Of a DNA stretch of 64,000 nucleotides, positions 8,337-16,256 are shown piece by piece. The notes under the pieces are model-generated. The model was not told where the DNA came from and searched no databases. It saw only the letters and a list, made by a program, of their open reading frames with translations. The translations under genes were made by a program, and so were the position numbers. Source of the DNA: Shewanella psychrotolerans (GTDB lineage Bacteria; Pseudomonadota; Gammaproteobacteria; Enterobacterales; Shewanellaceae); contig NZ_CP080419.1 of assembly GCF_019457595.1 (NCBI RefSeq), forward strand, positions 2,790,001 through 2,854,000, in the 5' to 3' direction. Position 1 is the stretch's first letter. Each line of letters begins with the position of its first letter.

Positions 8337-9586
8337 AGAGTGAGCCCAAATCGATTAGTGACATCGAGTGCGCTACGCACCCCATCCTCATGGAATCCAT
8401 TATACCAATAAGCACCAACAAAATGGGTTCCTCTTTGACCGCAGATCAATGAGCGCTGTTTCTGCGCCGCTACACTGGCATCGTTTAAGACCGGGTGATG
8501 ATAGACAAAGCTACGTAACACTTTCTCTGGCGCTATCTCATCACTTTGATTCAAGGTAACGCAGAAAGTCGTGTCACTTTTTATCCCTTGGAGTATGTTC
8601 ATATTGTAGGTGACGCAAGAGGGACGACTAAAATTATCATCCAACATATAATTCCAACTTGCCCACGCTAGAGGACGTTTAGGCAATAAGCTAATATCGG
8701 TGTGCAGCACTACCTCATTGCGGCTGTATGGAATACCACCTAACACTGCTTTTTCATTTTCAGTTGCATCGCCAAGTAGCGCTAACGCTTGGTCTGAATG
8801 ACAAGCAAATATCACCTCGTCAAAGACTAACCCATCTCCATTGGCGAGCTTAACTACGACGCCCTCATCAGTTCGAATGACAGAGTCAATGTTAGACTCA
8901 GTCAATATCGGTTTTGACAACTGTGACAAGATAGCATCGACATACACTCTTGATCCCCCAGGGACAACTTGCCACTGAGGACGATCGCTAATATTGAGCA
9001 AACCGTGGTTATAAAAGAACTGAATAAAAAACTTCAGCTCAAATTGGCGCATTTCGGCAAGACTCGTCGACCAAATCGCTGCGCCCATAGGGAGAATGTA
9101 ATGCTGACAGAAAAACTCAGAGAAACCATGCTCCTCCAAAAAATCACCAAGTGTATGACCTGCAATGATATTTTTTTCATGAAATGCTTGTTTACATAGC
9201 TTATTGAATTTAAGGATCTGCTGGATCAGCCCCCAAAACTGCGGCCGAAAAATATTTCTGCGTTGAGCAAATAGCGAGTTTATCCCGTGACCATTATATT
9301 CAAATCCAGTTTGTCGATTATGGACACTAAAGCTCATCTCCGTTGGTTGCCCAACAATGCCCAACATATCCAGTAGGCGATTAAAATGAGGGTAGGTTCT
9401 ATCGTTAAATACAATAAAGCCAGTATCAATGGCATAGGTTTGGTTTTGATGAGTAATATCGACTGTAGCGGTGTGACCACCGACATAGTTATTTTTCTCA
9501 AACACGGTAACGTCATACTGCTTGTCTAGAAGATAAGCGCAGGTTAATCCAGAAATACCCGACCCAATTACAGCTATCCGCTTCAT
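8333..9586 (-). CDS. FAD-dependent amine oxidase-like flavoprotein
   Basis: A 417-residue flavoprotein from the preferred ATG at 9586. The Rossmann dinucleotide motif IGSGISGL follows directly after MKRIAV, and a GGH-type second motif ([11 protein letters not shown]) lies near residue 37. An in-frame upstream start exists but would run 60 bases into the SDR gene. The chosen ATG is two bases after the SDR stop, with AAGGA a little upstream. It resembles the NAD(P)/FAD oxidoreductases related to protoporphyrinogen oxidase that are always found with DUF1365 and CFA synthase, and which are candidates for fatty-acyl desaturation. The substrate is not known. Confidence 0.85.
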   Translation of the reverse strand: MKRIAVIGSGISGLTCAYLLDKQYDVTVFEKNNYVGGHTATVDITHQNQTYAIDTGFIVFNDRTYPHFNRLLDMLGIVGQPTEMSFSVHNRQTGFEYNGHGINSLFAQRRNIFRPQFWGLIQQILKFNKLCKQAFHEKNIIAGHTLGDFLEEHGFSEFFCQHYILPMGAAIWSTSLAEMRQFELKFFIQFFYNHGLLNISDRPQWQVVPGGSRVYVDAILSQLSKPILTESNIDSVIRTDEGVVVKLANGDGLVFDEVIFACHSDQALALLGDATENEKAVLGGIPYSRNEVVLHTDISLLPKRPLAWASWNYMLDDNFSRPSCVTYNMNILQGIKSDTTFCVTLNQSDEIAPEKVLRSFVYHHPVLNDASVAAQKQRSLICGQRGTHFVGAYWYNGFHEDGVRSALDVTNRFGLTL

Positions 9587-9588
9587 GC

Positions 9589-10320
9589 CTAGTTCATCCT
9601 TATCGCTAAGCGGCGCCACAAAGAAAATGGCAGCCAACTTAAACATTTCATCAAAAATATAAAGACCCCTGGAAAGCTAATATCGCGCTTTCCCTTAGCG
9701 ATCCCTTGAATAATCTTCTGCGCCGCTTGCTCAGACGAGACAATCATCGGCATGGCAAAGGTATTGCGTGACGTTAACGGTGTATCGACAAAACCCGGAT
9801 GCACACAACTTACCTCTATACCATCCTTAGCCAGATCGATTGATAGCGTCTGGGCTAAATAACTCAATGCCGCCTTTGAAGCGCCGTAAGCCTCCGCTCT
9901 TGGTAAGGCCAATAACTGCGCACTCGAACTAATTAACACCAGTCGACCACCGCACTGCACCGATTTAAGCCAAGCATCAAGAGCATAACCTATTGAAATT
10001 AAGTTGATATTAATTACTCTTTCGAAGAGTTTTGCATCAAAATTAATGGCATCATCGATGTATTCGCAGTCCCCCGCATTCAAAATAAGCAGATCGAGTT
10101 TACCCATACTGTTAGGCAGCGGCGGGTAGGAATCAAACTGAGTTAAATCAAAACATAAGGTTAAAATGTTGCCTTGACGCTCTGCTAATGCATCAAGTTT
10201 TTGCTGACTACGGCCACAGGCAATAACATTATGGCCCGCTTTGGCGTAGGCGAGAGCAAGCGCTTGACCAATGCCCGATGTGGCTCCGGTGATCATGATA
10301 TTCATTTTAGTATTCATCAC
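9589..10320 (-). CDS. Short-chain dehydrogenase/reductase (SDR)
   Basis: A 243-residue classical SDR. The cofactor motif TGATSGIG is at residues 11-18, NAG appears near residue 82, the catalytic Ser lies in LISSSAQ and the active-site YGASK is near 150. A Cys-Gly-Arg sequence after the first beta-alpha unit suggests NADP(H) preference. It reduces or oxidises an unidentified alcohol or ketone. It overlaps the NTF2-like gene by four bases at its start and ends two bases before the flavoprotein ATG, so it is firmly in the operon. Alphaproteobacterial RpoE-ChrR regulons often carry an SDR beside the CFA-like gene. Confidence 0.87.
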   Translation of the reverse strand: MMNTKMNIMITGATSGIGQALALAYAKAGHNVIACGRSQQKLDALAERQGNILTLCFDLTQFDSYPPLPNSMGKLDLLILNAGDCEYIDDAINFDAKLFERVININLISIGYALDAWLKSVQCGGRLVLISSSAQLLALPRAEAYGASKAALSYLAQTLSIDLAKDGIEVSCVHPGFVDTPLTSRNTFAMPMIVSSEQAAQKIIQGIAKGKRDISFPGVFIFLMKCLSWLPFSLWRRLAIRMN

Positions 10321-10748
10321 TTGGCCGCTCGACGTTTAATTGCGCTAACGATGCTACCCAACACAGGGATGTGTTCATATAGCATGGCACCAACATCAAG
10401 ATAGTCTCGGTGATAAACCACCTTATTATCCTTGGAATGTAAGCGAGAATGCCCCTGTACTGAGATAGGAGCTCCGCCATTGAGCTGCTTGTGGCGAAAT
10501 GTCATGGTCCAATAAACGGCGGCTTCACGCTCAGCTTCCAAGATATGATCTATCACAAAGTCGCAGCTGAGAAGCTGCTGATAAAGATGTGAAAAGTAGT
10601 CAAGCAGTGCCGCTATCCCATGAACTCGATGTATGGGATCGACAAACTCAATATCTGGATGGTATATCTTCTCCAGCGACATCAAATTATCGGTCGATAA
10701 CTCACTGTATACGGCGATAAAATTTTGTAACCACAATGCTTGCGCCAT
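10317..10748 (-). CDS. SnoaL/NTF2-like domain protein
   Basis: A 143-residue protein with the NTF2-like cone fold pattern: an N-terminal helix pair, YHPDIEFVDPIHRVHGIAAL near 29-48, and a C-terminal strand with YHRDYLDVGAMLYEHIPVLG. Such proteins act as small hydrolases or isomerases, or as ligand-binding partners of SDRs. No catalytic residues can be assigned safely. It starts 12 bases after the photolyase stop and overlaps the SDR by four bases. The coupling to the SDR suggests it handles the same substrate. Confidence 0.78.
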   Translation of the reverse strand: MAQALWLQNFIAVYSELSTDNLMSLEKIYHPDIEFVDPIHRVHGIAALLDYFSHLYQQLLSCDFVIDHILEAEREAAVYWTMTFRHKQLNGGAPISVQGHSRLHSKDNKVVYHRDYLDVGAMLYEHIPVLGSIVSAIKRRAAK

Positions 10749-10760
10749 AATCGATAAACC

Positions 10761-12182
10761 CTAATACGATTGATAAAAATCTAACGCCCTCAAACGTGCA
10801 GCCTTATGGTCGACTATTGGCTTGCAGTAATCAGTTTCAATACCATGTTTATTAAAATAATCATGGGGAAAATGAATCTGTTTATCCGGCACGTTTTCAA
10901 GCTCTGGTAAATACTTACGAATGAAAACGCCTTGAGGATCAAATTTTTGGCTCTGAGTTATCGGATTAAATATTCGAAAATAGGGCTGTGCATCACATCC
11001 TGTACTCGCGGCCCATTGCCAACCCCCATTATTAGCACTGAAATCACCATCAATAAGATGCTGCATAAAGAAGCGCTCCCCCTTGCGCCAATCGACAAGC
11101 AGATGTTTGGTCAGAAAGCTGGCCACAATCATACGTAATCGATTATGCATCCAGCCTGTGTGCAACAGCTGTTTCATCGCGGCATCGACAATAGGATAAC
11201 CGGTTCGACCTTCACACCATGCTTTAAAGTCTTCGTCACTGCCCCGCCACTGCGCCAATTGATATTTAACCTGAAAACTTTCGCCTTTAATTAAATTGGG
11301 GTAGTGAAACAGCAAATGCTTATAAAAATCTCGCCAAATTAGCTCATTTAACCAAGAAAACGCACCATGAGCCTGATCATAAATCACCTCGGGTTGCGCT
11401 TGAATAAGTTGAACCGCAAGCCAACGAGGGCTTATGGCTCCTATCGCCAAATAGGGAGACAAACCTGATGTGCCCTTGATACTCGGGATATCACGAGTAT
11501 TGGCATAATCAAGTAACTTTTGTTGCCAAAATTTAGGGATAACAAGCTCCATGACTCGGTCACTTTCAGGCCATGCAGATGAGTCTACTAGCGGATAATC
11601 GAAAATAATGTCATCAATTTGGTCAACCTCTTGAACTCGCTCGAAACGCTCTGCAGTATGGTGGTCAATGACAACGCCAGGCGTTGGAACACATGCAATG
11701 CCAACCTCCTGAACCCGTTTTAGCCACGCTTTTTTAAAAGGGGTAAAAACCTTGAACATTGTCCCTTGCTGATTCAGCACAGTGCCTGGCGGTAAAATGC
11801 TATCGCACTGAAATAGTTTCAGTTCGATGTTGCGACGAGCAATATGATTATCACGTTCGACTTCATCAAGCTCTGGCTCGGTATTGGCAAAAACGGTATT
11901 GATATTATGGGCTTGGCAAAAACTAAGCAAAACCTGTTGCTGGTCTGCAAAATCTGACGCCTGTAAATGCACAAACTCGATACCTAAGGCATCGAGTTGT
12001 TTGGCCAACAACCGCAAATGTCTCCTGATCAAATCCGCCTTGATAGGGGCTAAATCATGTTGTTGCCACTGCGATGGCGTTGAGATGAAAACTGCGGTTT
12101 TAACGCCTTGGGCAATAGCCTCAACCAAGGCGGGATTATCATGGACTCTTACATCACGACGGATCCAATAAATACAACTCAA
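10761..12182 (-). CDS. phrB: Deoxyribodipyrimidine photolyase (class I CPD photolyase)
   Basis: A 473-residue photolyase of normal length. The N-terminal alpha/beta antenna domain begins YWIRRDVRVHDNPAL. The FAD-binding helical domain carries WLNELIWRDFYKHLL, GRTGYPIVDAAMKQL, TGWMHNRLRMIVASFL, then DGDFSANNGGWQW and the downstream NP-x-xQ-x-xKFDP segment. It splits cyclobutane pyrimidine dimers in DNA using blue light. It overlaps the YbgA-like gene by four bases, so it is in the RpoE-ChrR operon; photolyase is a conserved member of that regulon in photosynthetic and marine bacteria. CPD rather than 6-4 specificity is inferred from overall similarity. Confidence 0.93.
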   Translation of the reverse strand: MSCIYWIRRDVRVHDNPALVEAIAQGVKTAVFISTPSQWQQHDLAPIKADLIRRHLRLLAKQLDALGIEFVHLQASDFADQQQVLLSFCQAHNINTVFANTEPELDEVERDNHIARRNIELKLFQCDSILPPGTVLNQQGTMFKVFTPFKKAWLKRVQEVGIACVPTPGVVIDHHTAERFERVQEVDQIDDIIFDYPLVDSSAWPESDRVMELVIPKFWQQKLLDYANTRDIPSIKGTSGLSPYLAIGAISPRWLAVQLIQAQPEVIYDQAHGAFSWLNELIWRDFYKHLLFHYPNLIKGESFQVKYQLAQWRGSDEDFKAWCEGRTGYPIVDAAMKQLLHTGWMHNRLRMIVASFLTKHLLVDWRKGERFFMQHLIDGDFSANNGGWQWAASTGCDAQPYFRIFNPITQSQKFDPQGVFIRKYLPELENVPDKQIHFPHDYFNKHGIETDYCKPIVDHKAARLRALDFYQSY

Positions 12183-13126
12183 TATCCGTACCTCAACCTT
12201 AACTCTTTGGGATGAGGATTAAGGTACACTTGATCCTCCAAATAGGCGTTTGGGTATTCAATCAAGTAATGCTTAATCAAGGTCAAAGGCACTAACAGTG
12301 GCGATAAGCCTTGATGATAGGCGGCTATTTCGTCGGTCAGCTCTTTACGTTTGGCTTCATCAAGTTGACGCTTAAAGTATCCCTGAAGATGTTGCAAGGT
12401 ATTGGTATGACTGCGTCGAGACGCTTTGTTTTTCAGCGCTTCCATCAAACCACTAATGTATTGATCGGCCATCTCTTCTAACGGCATATCGGCTCTGGCC
12501 AATAATTTTCCCAAAGCACGGTAACTTTCAACATGATGACTCATCACTAAATACTTGTGCGTGCTATGAAAAGTGATCAACTTATGTTTAGTGATACCTT
12601 CAGCTTTAAGGTCTAACCATTTTTGATAGGTAAATATTCGCGTAATAAAGTTTTCACGAATAACGGGATCATTTAAGCGACCATTTTCTTCACAAGGCAA
12701 AAGTGGATTTCCCTTCATCACTTGTTCAGCAAAAACACCAATGCCAGTCGATTCAGAGCCTTTGCCATGGTGATGATACACTTTGACACGCTCCATGCCG
12801 CAACTTGGACTTTTTGCGCAAAATACAAACCCTGATAAGTCACCGTATGATTTAGCCGCTTGCTCACCAAAACTCTTTAGCTTTTCGGTCACATCTCCGG
12901 TTCCATCGGGTCGAGAAACGGTGATTATATTGTCACGAATGATCTGTCTTATCGTTGGGCGAGGGACGGGTAACCCTATCGCCATTTCGGGGCATACAGG
13001 TTTGAATTCGGCAAATTCACTTAGCTGATCCACACAAAAATTCGACTTTTTATGGCCTCTATCATAGCGAACGGGTTCGCCCATGACACAAGCACTAATG
13101 CCAATCTTAAGTTTTTTCTTCATCAT
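12179..13126 (-). CDS. YbgA-like protein (DUF523 + DUF1722)
   Basis: A 315-residue two-domain protein. DUF523 covers about residues 5-150 with the conserved ISACVMGEPVRYDRGHK and CPEMAIGLPVPR, plus FCAKSPSCG. DUF1722 (YbgA domain) covers about 190-310 with LITFHSTHKYLVMSHH. The family lies next to photolyase genes in E. coli and many other bacteria. Its biochemical role is unknown; the DUF523 cysteines could bind metal. The ATG at 13126 (or 13123) follows a G-rich Shine-Dalgarno; the frame opens earlier only at a TTG. It begins 50 bases after chrR and overlaps the photolyase start by four bases. Confidence 0.85.
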   Translation of the reverse strand: MMKKKLKIGISACVMGEPVRYDRGHKKSNFCVDQLSEFAEFKPVCPEMAIGLPVPRPTIRQIIRDNIITVSRPDGTGDVTEKLKSFGEQAAKSYGDLSGFVFCAKSPSCGMERVKVYHHHGKGSESTGIGVFAEQVMKGNPLLPCEENGRLNDPVIRENFITRIFTYQKWLDLKAEGITKHKLITFHSTHKYLVMSHHVESYRALGKLLARADMPLEEMADQYISGLMEALKNKASRRSHTNTLQHLQGYFKRQLDEAKRKELTDEIAAYHQGLSPLLVPLTLIKHYLIEYPNAYLEDQVYLNPHPKELRLRYGY

Positions 13127-13176
13127 CCGCCCCCGCTTAATACTATCAATCAATAAAGGTGATCAATTGCTAAATA

Positions 13177-13920
13177 CTAGTAGATAAAACGGCCAATTGG
13201 ATTTAATAGTTGGCTCATACCTTGAGTAAAGTGAATCGCATCACTCGATACCGTTAGGCAAACACAGCCCTCTTTAGTCACTGGCTGATGGGTATGCTCT
13301 CCATCAAGCCACATAAAGTCACCCGCGCGATATGTGCCCATCTCATCTTCAAAGCTGCCTTGCAATAATAAGGTGATCTCAAAGCCCTTGTGGGTATGAC
13401 ATGGCACGCTGCCACCCTTGTCGATGTGAAGTAAACTCGCTCTCAGTTCCTCATCTTCTAACGCCAAACGAGCGCGAGACAGTTTACCTAGTCCCTGCCA
13501 TTCTCTCAGCGCTATCGATTTGAGCGCTCGTGGCAACTTGATCCGCGTACCTGAGACCTCAATTTCGTTTACGGTATGCGCTAAGGCTGAATTAACCTGG
13601 GCTGGCTGCTCAGTAATCGCATCTATCATATTTGCAGCATCGATGCCGGTAATATGACTAACTGTCGCTGAATCAAAATCAAACGCCTTGAAAAACGTAT
13701 CGTCTTCTATTGGGGTATCGCTTTGAAGTCCAGGTAGTGCTTCACCCATAAAGGTATCATCAAAAGCCTTCTGCGCAGCCTGTTCGGTCAGTAATTGAAC
13801 CTCTGCACGGCACTGCTCACACAGCTCGACATGGCTCGCGACAATCACGGCGACTGATGCAGGAAGTTCGCCTGCAACAAAATTCGTTAATACACTTGAT
13901 GTTGGATGATGCTTAATCAT
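13177..13920 (-). CDS. chrR: ChrR-type zinc anti-sigma factor with cupin sensor domain
   Basis: A 247-residue anti-sigma factor. The N-terminal zinc site expected for ChrR is complete: H5, H30, C34 and C37 (HxxxCxxC at 30-37). The C-terminal cupin has the ligand set H175, H177 and E181, with H209 or H211 as the fourth, matching the second zinc site of Rhodobacter ChrR. In that system ChrR holds RpoE inactive until singlet oxygen or related oxidants trigger its loss. The gene overlaps rpoE by eight bases, which fits translational coupling of sigma and anti-sigma. Only the mechanism in this organism is inferred. Confidence 0.9.
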   Translation of the reverse strand: MIKHHPTSSVLTNFVAGELPASVAVIVASHVELCEQCRAEVQLLTEQAAQKAFDDTFMGEALPGLQSDTPIEDDTFFKAFDFDSATVSHITGIDAANMIDAITEQPAQVNSALAHTVNEIEVSGTRIKLPRALKSIALREWQGLGKLSRARLALEDEELRASLLHIDKGGSVPCHTHKGFEITLLLQGSFEDEMGTYRAGDFMWLDGEHTHQPVTKEGCVCLTVSSDAIHFTQGMSQLLNPIGRFIY

Positions 13921-14551
13921 GATAGTCTTCCCCCATTTGCAACTTAAGCTTGGCCAGCGCTAATCTTAATCTCGATTTTATTGTGCCTATCGGCACACCT
14001 AACTGCTGAGCCAGTTGCTCTTGCGAAAGCTCTTGATAATAAACCCCTTTGACTACCGCCTGCTGCGCTTCTGGCAGCGAATTGACGTAATCTAACATCT
14101 GTTTTTCCATCAGATGATCACCAAAATTATCTTCTTCACCTTGCAATTCATCTTGAGCCATATCGATAGGCCAGATGTCATCACCAAGATTTTGTTCATT
14201 TTTGGCTTTTATTCGACGAAGAATATCGAAAGAGGCGTTACGCATCACCGTATAGACCCAAGTCGTTGCAGCGCCCTTATCTATGTTATACAGATGGGCT
14301 TTACGCCACACATTGGTCATGGTTTCTTGCACTAATTCGTTAGCTTGAGCATCACTTCCTAACTGCTTAATACCAAAACGCTTAATTTTAGGTGCAAAAA
14401 ACTCAAACAGCTCAGTAAACGCCTGCTTGTCTCTTTGCTCTGCAACCAAGGTTAGCCAATGAGACAATTCGGCTGGCACCTGAGTCTCGATATTATTGGC
14501 GATAATCTTGCTCTCCCTCTTTGGGTAGCTTTTGCTCACTATTTGCTGCAT
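13913..14551 (-). CDS. rpoE: ECF sigma factor RpoE (ChrR-partnered, ECF11-like)
   Basis: A 212-residue extracytoplasmic-function sigma factor. Region 2 runs about residues 40-110, with ELVQETMTNVWRKAHLYN and TWVYTVMRNASFDILRR. Region 4 is near 155-205, with SLPEAQQAVVKGVYYQELS and the helix-turn-helix QLGVPIGTIKSRLRLALAKL. Pairing with chrR identifies it as the singlet-oxygen-type RpoE rather than the RseA-controlled envelope-stress RpoE. A matching autoregulatory promoter lies just upstream at 14582-14611. It is the first gene of a run of twelve codirectional, closely packed genes, which are its obvious targets. Confidence 0.92.
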   Translation of the reverse strand: MQQIVSKSYPKRESKIIANNIETQVPAELSHWLTLVAEQRDKQAFTELFEFFAPKIKRFGIKQLGSDAQANELVQETMTNVWRKAHLYNIDKGAATTWVYTVMRNASFDILRRIKAKNEQNLGDDIWPIDMAQDELQGEEDNFGDHLMEKQMLDYVNSLPEAQQAVVKGVYYQELSQEQLAQQLGVPIGTIKSRLRLALAKLKLQMGEDYHD

Positions 14552-14581
14552 CTCAAACCAACCATTGCTGAAGTATAGAAA

Positions 14582-14611
14582 CCATTACGCAAGTCAGAAG
14601 CAAAAGGATCA
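14582..14611 (-). promoter_or_regulatory. Predicted RpoE (ECF11-type) promoter of the rpoE-chrR operon
   Basis: On the minus strand, TGATCC (14606-14611) is separated by 16 bases from CGTAA (14585-14589). TGATC with a T-A-rich downstream element is the known recognition pattern of RpoE-ChrR sigma factors, and the same layout occurs upstream of the LON gene. The rpoE ATG is about 31 bases past the -10 element. The -35 end overlaps the last codon of the LON gene. This indicates autoregulation. Confidence 0.7.
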
Positions 14612-15235
14612 ATTTATATTTTCGTTTCCGAAAATAAATGTATGGAGAAACACCTTTAGCGAATCAAACATCGAAGGCTCAATGAACTTCTCCTTTTCAT
14701 TCAAAGATAAAGGTAATATTTCTAAAAAGCGAGCACAGACCCAATCAAGATGATCAAATTTTGGGTTTGGATAAAGGTTTGCCAAAGCGACATTTTGCTC
14801 AAACAGTTTTTTCAGCAAACGTCCCATGTCAGATAAACCAGGCTCTACGGTAGCGACTGACCAAAACGGGCGATAATAACTGTCGGCCAAAAGTAATCTG
14901 TCGTCTCGATAACGCATGTTTTGAAGGTTAACTAAATTGAGCCCCTTAACATCAACCACTAAAATTCCACCTTCACCAGAATGGAAGTCGATAATTTCAA
15001 CTCTCGTGCCCCATTTAGGCACATTGAACGCCAGGTTGCTGTCATAACGAGCGATGACAAAACCACCTCGGTCGCCAGCTTCGGCCACCATTGAAAGATA
15101 ACACGGCTCAAAAATACGTAATCGCTGAATACCATCGGGTAAAATAAATAACGGCAAAGGAAATACCGCCATTTCCCGGGCAGCTTCTTGTGCTTGTATC
15201 TCATTCGTAGGCTTGTCTATCTGCTGTTCTATCAC
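14609..15235 (-). CDS. LON peptidase N-terminal (substrate-binding) domain protein
   Basis: A 208-residue protein consisting mainly of a Lon N-terminal-type domain: VFPLPLFILPDGIQRLRIFEPCYLSMV near the start, then beta-rich segments and a helical end. It has no AAA+ or protease domain, so it is a stand-alone substrate-binding module of unknown target. The start is set at a GTG with AAGAG upstream, because the predicted RpoE promoter at 15266-15292 places transcription start downstream of the first in-frame start at 15274. An ATG at 15169 is the alternative. It precedes rpoE on the same strand and seems to be under the same sigma factor. Confidence 0.75.
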   Translation of the reverse strand: MIEQQIDKPTNEIQAQEAAREMAVFPLPLFILPDGIQRLRIFEPCYLSMVAEAGDRGGFVIARYDSNLAFNVPKWGTRVEIIDFHSGEGGILVVDVKGLNLVNLQNMRYRDDRLLLADSYYRPFWSVATVEPGLSDMGRLLKKLFEQNVALANLYPNPKFDHLDWVCARFLEILPLSLNEKEKFIEPSMFDSLKVFLHTFIFGNENIN

Positions 15236-15265
15236 GGTATTTCTCTTATTGAAGCAATACCTGCT

Positions 15266-15292
15266 ATACGTCAAACAGCCGTCATGGGATCA
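15266..15292 (-). promoter_or_regulatory. Second predicted RpoE (ECF11-type) promoter, upstream of LON-domain gene
   Basis: On the minus strand, TGATCC (15287-15292), 16 bases, then CGTAT (15266-15270). The element sequences and the spacing match the rpoE promoter at 14582-14611. It adds the LON-domain gene to the regulon, and read-through could add further rpoE transcription. Confidence 0.6.
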
Positions 15293-15329
15293 CCAAAAAC
15301 ACGTTAAAAACCTAAGCTAGAAAATAAAA

Positions 15330-15350
15330 AAGCGACCTCTATGGTCGCTT
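15330..15350 (-). terminator. Intrinsic terminator after the M23 peptidase gene
   Basis: Perfect 8-bp inverted repeat AAGCGACC/GGTCGCTT with a 5-base loop. It is followed on the minus strand by a T-rich run (TTTTTTATTTT) and lies 21 bases past the peptidase stop. Confidence 0.75.
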
Positions 15351-15370
15351 AAAAAGATGGGTAAATCGCG

Positions 15371-16213
15371 TTATTTACCTAACACACTCGCCATTGAAGG
15401 GACGATAGTGACAGGGTCGAGTCGCATTTGATACCAGTTAACACGCCAATCTAAATGGGGGCCAGTCACCCTACCCGTGGCACCAACTTCGGCAATGGGT
15501 TGACCTTGCTTGATCTCGTCACCTTGCTTGACATACAGCTTACTTAAGTGCAAAAAGCTCGAACTCACCCCATAGCCATGATCGAGAACAATTGTCCCGC
15601 CAGAGTAAAACATATCAGGCACAGAGAGACTGATCACCCCATCTGCTGGCGCCACAACAACTGTGCCCGTTTTAGCCGCAACATCAACGCCATAATGCGG
15701 GTTACCTGGCTTACCATTATAAACACGTTGACTACCGTAGACCCCAGAGATGCGTCCCGTTAATGGCCAGATAAACGCTTGGGTAAACGCTTCACTCGCT
15801 GTGAATTGACTCCTAGCATCCTTGACCTGCTTACTGTCTTTGGCCGCTCTAGCCTGCGCCTTGGGGTCGGGTTTCATGATCTTTTTTGCGATCCCAGTGA
15901 GTTTGTCAATCTTGTACTCTTTTGCTTTGATCGTCAGTGGCTTAATTTGGGTCAGGCCATCGGGATAGATTAACTTTAACTCTTGGTGAAGTGCGCCATC
16001 GCGTTCAAAACCAAAAGCAAAGTGACCTTGTGGAGTCACTTTTATCGCATCTCCGTTAAGGTAAACTTCCGTTCCTGGCGTGGTCTGTGCACGAATTAAC
16101 GCGCCCTGCTCCATCTTGCCCTGCAAGGTCACTTGTGCAACGGCTGTTCCACTTACCCCTATAGCACTTACGCCTATAGAGAGTGCACTAACTAATACAG
16201 CAAAATAGTTCAA
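15371..16213 (-). CDS. M23 (LytM) family peptidoglycan endopeptidase, secreted
   Basis: A 280-residue protein with a signal peptide (hydrophobic about 5-25, cleavage near AVA-Q). A beta-rich N-terminal region and a Lys/Asp-rich linker (about 100-140) are followed by the LytM domain. Zinc and catalytic positions visible are H173 and D177 in HYGVDVA, H222 in FLHLS and H253 in GPHLDW. The usual HxH of the last motif reads HLD, a variant I know from related proteobacterial sequences. It probably hydrolyses peptide cross-links in the periplasm or regulates an amidase. It is monocistronic, with its own terminator. Confidence 0.87.
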   Translation of the reverse strand: MNYFAVLVSALSIGVSAIGVSGTAVAQVTLQGKMEQGALIRAQTTPGTEVYLNGDAIKVTPQGHFAFGFERDGALHQELKLIYPDGLTQIKPLTIKAKEYKIDKLTGIAKKIMKPDPKAQARAAKDSKQVKDARSQFTASEAFTQAFIWPLTGRISGVYGSQRVYNGKPGNPHYGVDVAAKTGTVVVAPADGVISLSVPDMFYSGGTIVLDHGYGVSSSFLHLSKLYVKQGDEIKQGQPIAEVGATGRVTGPHLDWRVNWYQMRLDPVTIVPSMASVLGK

Positions 16214-16256
16214 AATATCTCCAAATTGATTTTATATTTAACGGTTTATTCAGACA

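Noticed and set aside
9587..9646. Longer flavoprotein start inside the SDR gene
   Set aside because: The FAD-binding strand begins right after the ATG at 9586, and the longer form overlaps the SDR by about 60 bases.
12224..12255. TGATCC-N16-GGTAT on the plus strand inside the YbgA gene
   Set aside because: It lies within a gene, points against all nearby genes and lacks the C of CGTA.
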